Part shown: in pieces, positions 40,739 to 62,006 of the stretch | Layout: the number at the start of each line of letters is the position of its first letter | How positions within the stretch are numbered: the first letter of the stretch is position 1 | DNA from: Myxococcales bacterium | Lineage (GTDB): Bacteria; Myxococcota_A; Bradymonadia; UBA7976; UBA1532 | Assembly (NCBI GenBank): GCA_020633435.1 | Contig: JACKDP010000001.1 | Span: 806,001 to 870,000 of the forward strand | Length of the DNA: 64,000 nt | Direction: 5' to 3' | Made by a program: the position numbers and the translations under genes | The notes under the pieces: model-generated | Told to the model about the DNA's origin: nothing | The model's database searches: none | Seen by the model: the letters and a program-made list of their open reading frames with translations, nothing else

Positions 40739-42355
40739 CTACCCCTTCACCCGGAACCACCGGGTCGCATGGACGCCCTGGAGGTGGTGCTCATAGCCCT
40801 CCACCCACTCGTGCATCATGTCCTGCTTGACGTAGTAGTAGATCGGGATGGCCGGGAGCTGCTCGCAGAGGATGGCCTCCGCCCGCTTGAGCATGGCGAA
40901 GCGCTTGACCGGATCGGCCTCCCGGACGGAGCCGTGGATCAGGTCGTTGAACTCGGGGTCGTCGAAGTTGCAGCGGTTGTTGGGGTTGGCCCCCTCGAAG
41001 AGCTCGAGGAAGGTCAGCGGATCGAGGTAGTCGCCGATCCAGGCGAACCGCGTGATCTGGAAGTCCTTCTCGTGCTGCTTCTTGAGCAGGACCTTCCACT
41101 CCATGTTGTCGAGATCACAGGAGATCCCGAGGTACTTCTTCCACTCCTGCTGGATGAACTGGGCCACCAGCTTGTGGCCCTCCAGGGTGTTGTAGCTGAT
41201 CTGGAAGCGGGGGAAGCCCTTGCCGTCGGGGTAGCCGGCCTCGGCGAGGAGCTCGCGGGCCTTGTCGGGATCGAAGGTGTCCCCCTGGGCCTTGGTGTAG
41301 CCCAGGTCTTCGAGGCCCGGGTGCACGATGCTCCAGGCCTCCTGCTGCCCCCCCTTGATCACGTACTTGCCGATGCTCGACTTCTGGATGGCCAGGTTCA
41401 GGGCCCGGCGCACCCGCACGTCGTCGAAGGGCGGGGACTTGATGTTGATGAGGTAGAAGTAGACGCCCAGGTAGGGCGTGGTCGAGAGCAGGGGCTCCTT
41501 CTCGCGCAGGTACTTCGGCAGGGCCGAGGGCGGCACCTTGCTATCGAGGTAGTCGGTCTCGCCGGCCAGGAACATGTTGTGGGCCGGGTCATCCTCCTGG
41601 GTGATTTTGAAGACCACCTTGTCGAACGGGATGGTCGCGCGGTCCCAGTAGTGCGGGTTGGCCACGGCGACGATGCGCTGGTTCTGCTGCCACTCGGTGA
41701 CGCGGAAGGGCCCGTTGCTGACGATGTTCTCGGGGCGGGCCCAGCGGTCGCCGTGCTTCTCGATGACGTGCCGCGGGACGGGCGCGTAGGAGTAGAAGGC
41801 GGTGAGCTGCAGGAAGAAGGGCGTCGGGCCCACCAGGCGCACCTGGAGGGTGTAGTCGTCGAGGGCCTTGACGCCGACCTTCTCGCGCAGGGCCGGGGCC
41901 TGGTCGGCGGGGGCCTCGTTGTACTCGCGGCCGCCCTCCAGGAACCAGAGGATGGACGCGTAGCGCGAGGCCGTGACCGGATCGAGCACGCGCTTCCACG
42001 ACCACTCGAAGTCATGGGCCGTCACGCCCACCCCGTCCGACCACTTCGCGTCGCGGCGCAGGTAGAAGGTGTAGGTGATGCCGTCCTCGGACAGGTCGTG
42101 CCGCTCGGCGACCCCGGGGGGCCAGACCTTGTGGCTGGCCCCGTACTGGTAAAGGCCCTCGAAGGCGTCCTGGATGACCGTGCCGCCCTCGGACTCGCTG
42201 CACAGGCCCGGATCGAGGTACTCGGGCTCGCCGAGGCTGCGCTGGAAGACCCGCGGGCCCTCGGCCTTGCGGACGAGCTTGCGCTCCTCGGGCCGGTTGC
42301 AGGCGAGCAGGGCGAGCGCGGTGGCGCTCAGCTTGACGAACTCCCGTCGATCCAA
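40739..42355 (-). CDS. oppA: Oligopeptide-binding lipoprotein OppA
   Basis: This encodes 538 residues from a TTG at 42355 with GGAG 8 bases upstream. The N-terminus, MDRREFVKLSATALALLAC, has a twin-arginine-like motif and a lipobox (Cys 19), so it may be a Tat-exported lipoprotein. The mature part is an SBP_bac_5 family peptide-binding protein: QRSLGEPEYLDPGLCSE, then YTFYLRRDAKWSDGVGVTAHDF, then SNGPFRVTEW and VRRALNLAIQK are all family landmarks. It delivers peptides to OppBC. It is first in the operon oppABCDF. Confidence 0.94.
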   Translation of the reverse strand: MDRREFVKLSATALALLACNRPEERKLVRKAEGPRVFQRSLGEPEYLDPGLCSESEGGTVIQDAFEGLYQYGASHKVWPPGVAERHDLSEDGITYTFYLRRDAKWSDGVGVTAHDFEWSWKRVLDPVTASRYASILWFLEGGREYNEAPADQAPALREKVGVKALDDYTLQVRLVGPTPFFLQLTAFYSYAPVPRHVIEKHGDRWARPENIVSNGPFRVTEWQQNQRIVAVANPHYWDRATIPFDKVVFKITQEDDPAHNMFLAGETDYLDSKVPPSALPKYLREKEPLLSTTPYLGVYFYLINIKSPPFDDVRVRRALNLAIQKSSIGKYVIKGGQQEAWSIVHPGLEDLGYTKAQGDTFDPDKARELLAEAGYPDGKGFPRFQISYNTLEGHKLVAQFIQQEWKKYLGISCDLDNMEWKVLLKKQHEKDFQITRFAWIGDYLDPLTFLELFEGANPNNRCNFDDPEFNDLIHGSVREADPVKRFAMLKRAEAILCEQLPAIPIYYYVKQDMMHEWVEGYEHHLQGVHATRWFRVKG

Positions 42356-42387
42356 AGGGCGTCTCCAGGCGGTCGAGCAGACTGCGC

Positions 42388-42417
42388 ATCTTGGCTGGCG
42401 GCGGGGCAGACCGTCAA
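42388..42417 (-). promoter_or_regulatory. Candidate promoter of the opp operon
   Basis: On the minus strand TTGACG (42417-42412), an 18-base spacer, then CAAGAT (42393-42388). The leader would be about 25 bases. The -35 is good; the -10 is weak. Confidence 0.4.
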
Positions 42418-42541
42418 GGCGGGGTGGCGTGGGGGGCGCGCGGGGCCGATGGGGCCGGGCCAGGGGCGCGACGGCGGGCGCAGGGCGGCCCGCCCCCGGT
42501 GGGGGGTGGTGGGCCGGATTACGGTGTGAAGTCGAGGAGTT

Positions 42542-42565
42542 GCCGCCCGCGCCGGGGCGGGCGGC
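42542..42565 (-). terminator. Hairpin after the first giant TSP3 gene
   Basis: A perfect 9-bp stem, GCCGCCCGC / GCGGGCGGC, with a 6-base loop lies 12 bases past the stop codon of the giant gene. No T-tract follows; it may insulate the opp operon from read-through. Confidence 0.45.
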
Positions 42566-42577
42566 GAGCGCGGGGCG

Positions 42578-50287
<7,710 letters not shown>

Positions 50288-50387
50288 CGATCCCTCCAGC
50301 CTCGGCCGCGGCTGGCCCGCGCGGCCTGAAAAGTCTCTGCGTTCCGGAGCTCGGTGAGCCCTCTCCCACCAGCCGCCGCTCGGCCTC

Positions 50388-50439
50388 CTCGGCCGTGCTG
50401 GGACCTGCAGGGATGCCCCTGCCTGGGCCCACGGCCGAG
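50388..50439 (-). promoter_or_regulatory. Nested stem-loop in the leader of paralogue 1
   Basis: The outer arms CTCGGCCGTG (50388-50397) and CACGGCCGAG (50430-50439) are perfect 10-bp complements. Inside, GCAGGG (50407-50412) and CCCTGC (50417-50422) form a second 6-bp stem. It lies about 100 bases before the ATG and could regulate the giant gene or block read-through from paralogue 2. Confidence 0.45.
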
Positions 50440-50600
50440 ACAAACTCCGGTGGCCATGGTATCGCCCCGCATTTTTTCAAAGAAGGTGAATTTGAGGAAT
50501 GAAATAACTGCTTTGATTTTCGCCACTTGGCGCCTCAGGGGGCGATCTGTGGCTGGAAGGGCCCGGTTTGTTCCAGGCCAGGAGGCGGGGGGCTGAGCGG

Positions 50601-50620
50601 GGGGCGCCGGGCGGCGCCCC
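50601..50620 (-). terminator. Hairpin after paralogue 2
   Basis: A perfect 8-bp stem, GGGGCGCC / GGCGCCCC, with a GGGC loop starts 1 base after the stop codon. No T-tract. Confidence 0.4.
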
Positions 50621-50621
50621 G

Positions 50622-56399
<5,778 letters not shown>

Positions 56400-56523
56400 G
56401 CAGATCCCCCCTCCGAACAGACGGCCCGGAACTCCCGGTGAGGGTAATGCATCGCGCAGCTTTGTGAGAAGAGGAGTTACGCTGTGACCGAAAGATCAGG
56501 CGAATAGCGGAAGTACGGCGTTC

Positions 56524-56546
56524 GGGGGGCCGCGGACGGGCCCCCC
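56524..56546 (-). terminator. Hairpin after paralogue 3
   Basis: A perfect 8-bp stem, GGGGGGCC / GGCCCCCC, with a 7-base loop lies 14 bases past the stop. No T-tract. Confidence 0.4.
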
Positions 56547-56560
56547 GCGCCGGGCAGGGG

Positions 56561-59500
56561 CTAGCCGCGGCGGCGGCGCAGGAGCAGGGGCAGGCCGAGG
56601 AGCAGCAGGGCCAGGGGCGCGGGGCCCCGATCGCTGCCGGGCGCGTCGCAGGCGCAGTCGGCGGTGTCCGACCCGGTGAACTGGCCCGCGAAGGGATCGC
56701 GGTCGTCGACCTCGTCGCAGATGTCGCCCTTGCCGTCCGCGTCGATGTCGAGCTGGTCGGGGTTGGCGTCATCGGGGCAGTTGTCGTCGTTGTTCTCCAC
56801 CAGGTCGCCGTCGCGGTCGTCATCACACACATCGCCGATGCCGTCGCCGTCCGCATCAGACTGCTCGACGTTCGGGTCATCGGGGCAGTTGTCGTCGCCG
56901 TTGAGGATGCCGTCGCCGTCGCGATCGGTCACCGACACGTCGTCGGCGGCGTCGTTGGGATCGATCTCGCCCTCGTCGACGCGGCCGTTGCCGTTGGCGT
57001 CCTCGGCGCCGTCGGGCACGCCGCCCGCGTCGGTGTCGGCCCGGGTCGGATCCGTCGTGGTGTCCGGGTCGGCGTCGGCCACGAAGTTGCCGGCCTCCAC
57101 GTCGGTGTCGGGGCCGGGCGCGGTCACGCCCTGCTCCAGGCCGTCGGACAGGCCGTCGCCGTCGCTGTCGGGGTCGCGGGCGTTGATGAGGCCGTCGTTG
57201 TCGGTGTCGAGGTCCCAGCCGATCTCGTCGCCATCGGCCACGCCGTCGTCGTCGGTGTCCACGTCCAGCGGATCGGTGCCGGCCATGCGCTCGATGTCAT
57301 TGGCCAGGCCGTCGCCGTCCTGGTCGTCATCGCAGGCGTCGCCCTCGCCGTCGCCGTCGTGATCCTCCTGGCCGCCGTTGGCCGCGTGGGGGCAGTTGTC
57401 CGCGCCGTCGGCCACGCCGTCACCGTCGTCGTCGTCGTCGCAGGCGTCCCCTTCCCCGTCGTCGTCCTGGTCGGCCTGGCCGCGGTTGGCGACGAACACG
57501 CAGTTGTCCACGCCATCGGTCACGCCGTCGTTGTCGTCGTCGCTGTCGCAGGCGTCGCCCTGGCCGTCGCCGTCGTTGTCGAGCTGGTCGACGTTGCGGG
57601 TGTTCACGCAGTTGTCGTCGTCATCGAGCACGCCGTCGCCGTCCTGATCGCCCTCGCAGGCGTCGCCGATGCCATCGCCGTCCGTGTCGGCCTGGTCGGG
57701 GTTCTCCAGGAAGGGGCAGTTGTCGATGCCATCGCCGATCTCGTCGTTGTCATCGTCGCCGTCGCAGGCATCGCCCTGGCCGTCGCCGTCGTTGTCGGCC
57801 TGATCGACGTTGGGCGTCTGCACGCAGTTGTCCTCGGCGTCGGGGACCCCGTCGTTGTCGGTGTCGTTCTCGCAGGCGTCGCCCACGCCGTCGCGGTCGG
57901 TGTCCATCTGGTCGGGGTTGGCCACCAGCCGGCAGTTGTCGTCCCCGTCCTCCACGCCGTCATCGTCGTCGTCGGGATCGCAGGCGTCGCCCTGGCCGTC
58001 CTCGTCGTTGTCAGCCTGGTTCACGTTCACGACGAAGGGGCAGTTGTCCTCGTCGTCGAGGACGCCGTCGTTGTCGTCGTCGGGATCGCAGGCGTCGCCG
58101 TCGCCGTCGCGGTCGTTGTCGGCCTGGCCACGGTTGGAGACGAACTGGCAGTTGTCGGCGCCATCGGCCACGCCGTCATCATCGTCGTCGGGGTCGCAGG
58201 CGTCCCCGAAGCCGTCGCCGTCGTTGTCGCCGCCCCCCGCGTTGCCCACCAGCCGGCAGTCGTCCTGGTCGTCGGGGATGCCATCGCCGTCGTCGTCGTC
58301 GTCACAGGCGTCGCCGAAGCCGTCGCCGTCCGTGTCGACCTGATCGCGGTTGGGCACCTCCGGGCAGTTGTCGTCGCCGTCGGCCACGCCATCGCCGTCG
58401 CCATCGCCGTCGCAGGCGTCGCCCTGGCCGTCGCCGTCGTTGTCGGCCTGGTCGGGGTTGGGCGTGGTGCGGCAGTTGTCGTTGCCGTCGGGCACGCCGT
58501 CGTTGTCGTCGTCCGGATCGCAGGCGTCGCCCTGCTCGTCGCCATCGGAGTCGAGCTGGTCCGGGTTGGGCACGAAGACGCAGTTGTCGGGGTCATCCAG
58601 GATGCCGTCGTTGTCATCGTCGGGGTCGCAGGCGTCGCCGCGCGCGTCCCCGTCGTTGTTGCCCTGGTCCTGGTTGGCCACCGTCGGGCAGTTGTCGTCG
58701 CCGTCGGGCACGCCGTCGTTGTCGTCGTCCAGGTCGCAGGCGTCGCCCTGGCCGTCGCGATCGTTGTCGAGCTGGTCGAAGTTGCGGACGAACCGGCAGT
58801 TGTCGTCCACGTCGGGCACGCCGTCGTTGTCGTCGTCGTCGTCGCAGACGTCGCCCGCCCGGTCCCCGTCCGCGTTGGCCTGATCGGGGTTCGCGTTGAT
58901 CGGGCAGTTGTCGTCGCCGTCGAGCACGCCGTCGTTGTCGTCGTCGGGGTCGCAGGCGTCGCCCAGGCCGTCGCCGTCCGTGTCGCGCTGATCCAGGTTC
59001 GGATCGCGCGGGCAGTTGTCGCGCACGTCGGGGATGGTGTCGTTGTCGTCGTCATCGTCGCAGACGTCGCCGCGGCCGTCGCGATCCAGGTCGGCCTGGT
59101 TCGGGTTCGGGATCAGGTCGCAGTTGTCGAGGGGATCGACGATGCCGTCGTTGTCGTCGTCGTCGTCACAGGCGTCGCCGATGCCATCGCCGTCGTTGTC
59201 GGCCTGGTCGGGGTTCGGGGTGGCCGGGCAGTTGTCGTCGCCCTCGTCCACGCCGTCGTCATCGGTGTCGACGTTGTTGACCACCACCACGAAGTTCTCG
59301 ACGTCGCGGGCGTTGCCCACGTCGGTCACCGTCAGCGTGCAGTTGAAGCGCAGGCCGGCCGGGGGCGCGTCCAGGTTGGTGGCGTCGATCACGAGCCGCG
59401 CGCCCTGGGCCTGCACCGGCAGGCCGCCATCACAGGCCCAGGCGTACTGCAGCATGCCGCCCTCGGGATCCGAGGAGCCGCTGCCGTCCACGGTGATGGA

Positions 59501-61693
59501 GTCGCCCTCGTCCACCACGGCCGGGCTCGGCTCGACCACCGCCTCGGGGGGCTGGTTGCAGATGACATGGACGGACACGAACGCCACGCCCTGCTCGCCG
59601 AAGTTGTCGGTCACGCGCAGCGCCACCCGGCGATCCACGTCGCACTCGGGGCCGGCGAACCGGGCCACCACGTCGACGGGGCCCTCCACGAACTGCACGA
59701 GGCCGTTCGTGTCATCGAGGTCCCACTCGTAGCGCACGATGCGATCGTTGAGCGGGGGGCCCGCGTTCGGATCGAAGCTGTCGCGGCCGGAGAGCGCGAT
59801 GTCGGTGTTCACCGAGCCGCTCGGGTTGGCCGGCGTGATGCGGGCGATGGGGGGCACGTTGCCCGTGTCGACCGTCACCTGGATCTCGGCGATGTCCTGC
59901 AGGGGCGGGTTCTGGTCATCGGTGACCCGCAGCCGCGCCGTGTACACCCGCGGCACCTCGTTGAGGGCCGGGTTGTAGCGGTGGATGGGCATCTCGTTGG
60001 GATCGGCGGTGCTGAACTCGTAGTTGCCGTCCCCCTCGAAGTCCCACTCGTAGCGCACCAGGCGCTGGTTCGGGTTCAGGTGGAAGGACTGGCTGTGATC
60101 GAAGGTGACCTCCTGCTGCAGCGCGGCCCGCAGGGGATCGGCGTTGGCGACCGCCTTCGGAGCCTGGGCGAACAGGCTCGACGCCAGCATCAGCAGGTGC
60201 CACTGGGTCGCGATGCCGGAGATGCTGGTGTTGGCCCCGACGGTGTCCCAGCCCCCGTCCGCGCGCTGGCGGCTGGTGGCGACGTGGGCGATGCCGATGG
60301 CGGGATCGTTGTACCAGTCGAAGCGGGTGCCGTCGGAGCGGACGAGCTCGTCCACCGGCGGGTTCGACAGGCGCATGGCCTTCACGGCGGCGAACATGCC
60401 GTAGGTGTAGCCCAGCACCAGGTCGCCGTTGGCCGCCTGGCCGGGGCCGGAGCCCCAGTGATCGGCGATCCAGCGCAGCGACGTGGCGAACTCCGCGTCA
60501 TCGCTGCGGCGGCCGTCCATGATCCACTGCACGAGGCCCGACGGCGTCACCGCGGCGCAGCCCCAGATGCAGGCGGTGCTCGAGTAGCCGATGGTCCCGT
60601 TGGCGTTCCACATGGCGCGGATCGTCTGGTTGTTCTCGGTCTTCACGAAGTTGGGGATGTTGAGGCCCCACTCGCGCTCGGCCGGGATCATGCCGATGGC
60701 GGCCCACTGGCTCGAGCTGTTGTCGGGGTGGCCCGGGGTGAAGGTGTAGTTCCAGGAGCCGCGCTGGGGGAACGCGACGTTGGAGTCGATCTGGCCCCAG
60801 GCGTAGGCGTCGACCATGTCCTGCAGCACGTCGGCGTAGGTCGCCTGGCGGCCGCCCACGGCCAGGGCGGCGTAGGGACCCGTCGTCACATCGGCGCCGG
60901 GGGTGCCCGAGGTGACGATGGCGTCCATGATCATGCCGTTCTGATACACCTCGTTGCTGCGCCCCGCGACGCTGGCCCCGAGGCCGTTGCCGTTGCTGTC
61001 GGGGTTGCCGGTGTTCTTGTTGGCGATGCCGATGGTCTGCAGGTTGGTGAACACCAGCCGCATGCCCGCGCGCACCGCGTCGGTGTACGGGCTGCGGTGG
61101 CGCGGCACGTCCTCGCGGTGGCCGTGGGCGAAGAAGGCGTTCACGGCGGAGGCGTGGGCCGAAGGGAGGCCGTTCTGCGAGCCGGCGGCGATGAACTGGC
61201 CGTTGGCGTTCTGGACCTTGAACAGATACCAGAGGCCCTCATCAATCGCCCGGTTCACACGGGCCTCCAGGCTGTTGGCCCGGATCACCATCGGGTAGGT
61301 GGCGCGGTTGCAGACGTCCTGGGCGTCACAGAGCTCGATGAACGCGCGGTAGGGCGTGCCGACGGCGCCGTTGTAGGTGTGGGCTGCCTCGATGTAGCGG
61401 GTGTTCGCCGGGGCGATGGCCTGGAAGCCCGTCTGCTGGCCGTCACCGAAGTCGATGTTGTAGCGCACGGCCGTGCGGGCGCCGCCCTCCTGCCGCGGGA
61501 CCTCGCCGAACTTCAGCCGCGTGGCGACCCCGGCGGCGAGGTCATGGGCGAAGTCCGGGTTGCCCCCCAGCCAGGGCGCCGACGTGGCGATGGGCCCCGC
61601 CGCGGGCTGAGCGAGCGCCGCAGACGCGCCTCCCAGCACACCGACCACCAGAAGCACGCGCGCCACACGGGCGCGGCTCTGCACGCTGAACAT
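56561..61693 (-). CDS. Giant toroid-PKD-TSP3 surface protein with MYXO-CTERM-like tail (paralogue 3)
   Basis: This encodes 1710 residues. The ATG at 61693 (GGGGGGAG upstream) was chosen over the ATG 24 bases earlier because it leads directly into the signal peptide VARVLLVVGVLGGASAALAQ. The remaining order is as in paralogue 2: toroid region with GLWYLFKVQ, GSWNYTF and DNSSSQWAAIGM, PKD-like domains (YEWDFEGDGNYEF), 18 contiguous TSP3 double units (about 818-1465), spacer, two more units, CACDAPGSDRG, Leu-rich helix, RRRR. One unit is deviant: DDCRLVGNAGG, with the NxxQ of other units lost. It is first in transcription order of the three and sits divergent from the OmpA-like gene. Confidence 0.88.
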   Translation of the reverse strand: MFSVQSRARVARVLLVVGVLGGASAALAQPAAGPIATSAPWLGGNPDFAHDLAAGVATRLKFGEVPRQEGGARTAVRYNIDFGDGQQTGFQAIAPANTRYIEAAHTYNGAVGTPYRAFIELCDAQDVCNRATYPMVIRANSLEARVNRAIDEGLWYLFKVQNANGQFIAAGSQNGLPSAHASAVNAFFAHGHREDVPRHRSPYTDAVRAGMRLVFTNLQTIGIANKNTGNPDSNGNGLGASVAGRSNEVYQNGMIMDAIVTSGTPGADVTTGPYAALAVGGRQATYADVLQDMVDAYAWGQIDSNVAFPQRGSWNYTFTPGHPDNSSSQWAAIGMIPAEREWGLNIPNFVKTENNQTIRAMWNANGTIGYSSTACIWGCAAVTPSGLVQWIMDGRRSDDAEFATSLRWIADHWGSGPGQAANGDLVLGYTYGMFAAVKAMRLSNPPVDELVRSDGTRFDWYNDPAIGIAHVATSRQRADGGWDTVGANTSISGIATQWHLLMLASSLFAQAPKAVANADPLRAALQQEVTFDHSQSFHLNPNQRLVRYEWDFEGDGNYEFSTADPNEMPIHRYNPALNEVPRVYTARLRVTDDQNPPLQDIAEIQVTVDTGNVPPIARITPANPSGSVNTDIALSGRDSFDPNAGPPLNDRIVRYEWDLDDTNGLVQFVEGPVDVVARFAGPECDVDRRVALRVTDNFGEQGVAFVSVHVICNQPPEAVVEPSPAVVDEGDSITVDGSGSSDPEGGMLQYAWACDGGLPVQAQGARLVIDATNLDAPPAGLRFNCTLTVTDVGNARDVENFVVVVNNVDTDDDGVDEGDDNCPATPNPDQADNDGDGIGDACDDDDDNDGIVDPLDNCDLIPNPNQADLDRDGRGDVCDDDDDNDTIPDVRDNCPRDPNLDQRDTDGDGLGDACDPDDDNDGVLDGDDNCPINANPDQANADGDRAGDVCDDDDDNDGVPDVDDNCRFVRNFDQLDNDRDGQGDACDLDDDNDGVPDGDDNCPTVANQDQGNNDGDARGDACDPDDDNDGILDDPDNCVFVPNPDQLDSDGDEQGDACDPDDDNDGVPDGNDNCRTTPNPDQADNDGDGQGDACDGDGDGDGVADGDDNCPEVPNRDQVDTDGDGFGDACDDDDDGDGIPDDQDDCRLVGNAGGGDNDGDGFGDACDPDDDDDGVADGADNCQFVSNRGQADNDRDGDGDACDPDDDNDGVLDDEDNCPFVVNVNQADNDEDGQGDACDPDDDDDGVEDGDDNCRLVANPDQMDTDRDGVGDACENDTDNDGVPDAEDNCVQTPNVDQADNDGDGQGDACDGDDDNDEIGDGIDNCPFLENPDQADTDGDGIGDACEGDQDGDGVLDDDDNCVNTRNVDQLDNDGDGQGDACDSDDDNDGVTDGVDNCVFVANRGQADQDDDGEGDACDDDDDGDGVADGADNCPHAANGGQEDHDGDGEGDACDDDQDGDGLANDIERMAGTDPLDVDTDDDGVADGDEIGWDLDTDNDGLINARDPDSDGDGLSDGLEQGVTAPGPDTDVEAGNFVADADPDTTTDPTRADTDAGGVPDGAEDANGNGRVDEGEIDPNDAADDVSVTDRDGDGILNGDDNCPDDPNVEQSDADGDGIGDVCDDDRDGDLVENNDDNCPDDANPDQLDIDADGKGDICDEVDDRDPFAGQFTGSDTADCACDAPGSDRGPAPLALLLLGLPLLLRRRRG
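57300..59240 (-). repeat. TSP3 array, 18 contiguous 108-bp units (paralogue 3)
   Basis: Eighteen units of 36 codons, plus two after the spacer near 56700-56910. It is the shortest of the three arrays. Confidence 0.92.
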
Positions 61694-62006
61694 GGACTCC
61701 CCCCCTGGAACGCTCACGTGGTTCCGCCGATGTTCGGGATGATAGTCAAACTCCTCGCATGGGGAGAAGGCGGTTTCGGAATTCGCACAAAAATCCAGTA
61801 AATTGCCGTGTCAAGGGGCTGGCCCATGGGCCGCGGACAGGAGTATGGTTCCGAGGAACGCCGGCTGATGCCCAGGTTGGAAGGGGGCGCGTGGATTCAC
61901 GCCGCTTCAGCGCAGGGACTTCTGGGGGAAGAGTCCTCGTGGACTTGCGCATCGCCAGCGCTCATGTAATTTTCCAGTCAGGACAGGCAGGAGGGAGTTG
62001 ACGGTC
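61694..62006. promoter_or_regulatory. Divergent control region between paralogue 3 and the OmpA-like gene
   Basis: There is no gene in 313 bases. The part nearest paralogue 3 (61760-61805) is AT-rich. On the minus strand a perfect TTGACA lies at 61814-61809, with only a weak -10 (TTTGTG) 17 bases on. A 12-bp palindrome GGCCCATGGGCC (61821-61832) next to it could be an operator, but no regulator is known. Confidence 0.4.
61945..61972 (+). promoter_or_regulatory. Candidate promoter of the OmpA-like gene
   Basis: TTGCGC (61945-61950), a 16-base spacer, then TAATTT (61967-61972) with TG directly before it. The predicted leader is about 28 bases and carries AGGAGGG (61989-61995). Confidence 0.45.

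Larger units (their letters stand above)
50288..50621. promoter_or_regulatory. Leader and promoter region of paralogue 1
   Basis: This 334-base gap has no credible gene. About 50462-50520 is sharply AT-rich (ATTTTTTCAAAGAAGG, then GAAATAACTG), unlike anything else nearby, and probably holds the promoter, though no clean hexamer pair can be assigned. Nearer the gene lies a nested stem-loop (50388-50439). Confidence 0.5.

Noticed and set aside
61821..61832. Palindrome GGCCCATGGGCC as an operator
   Set aside because: Twelve-base GC-rich palindromes occur by chance in such DNA and no second copy is placed near; mentioned only within the control region entry.
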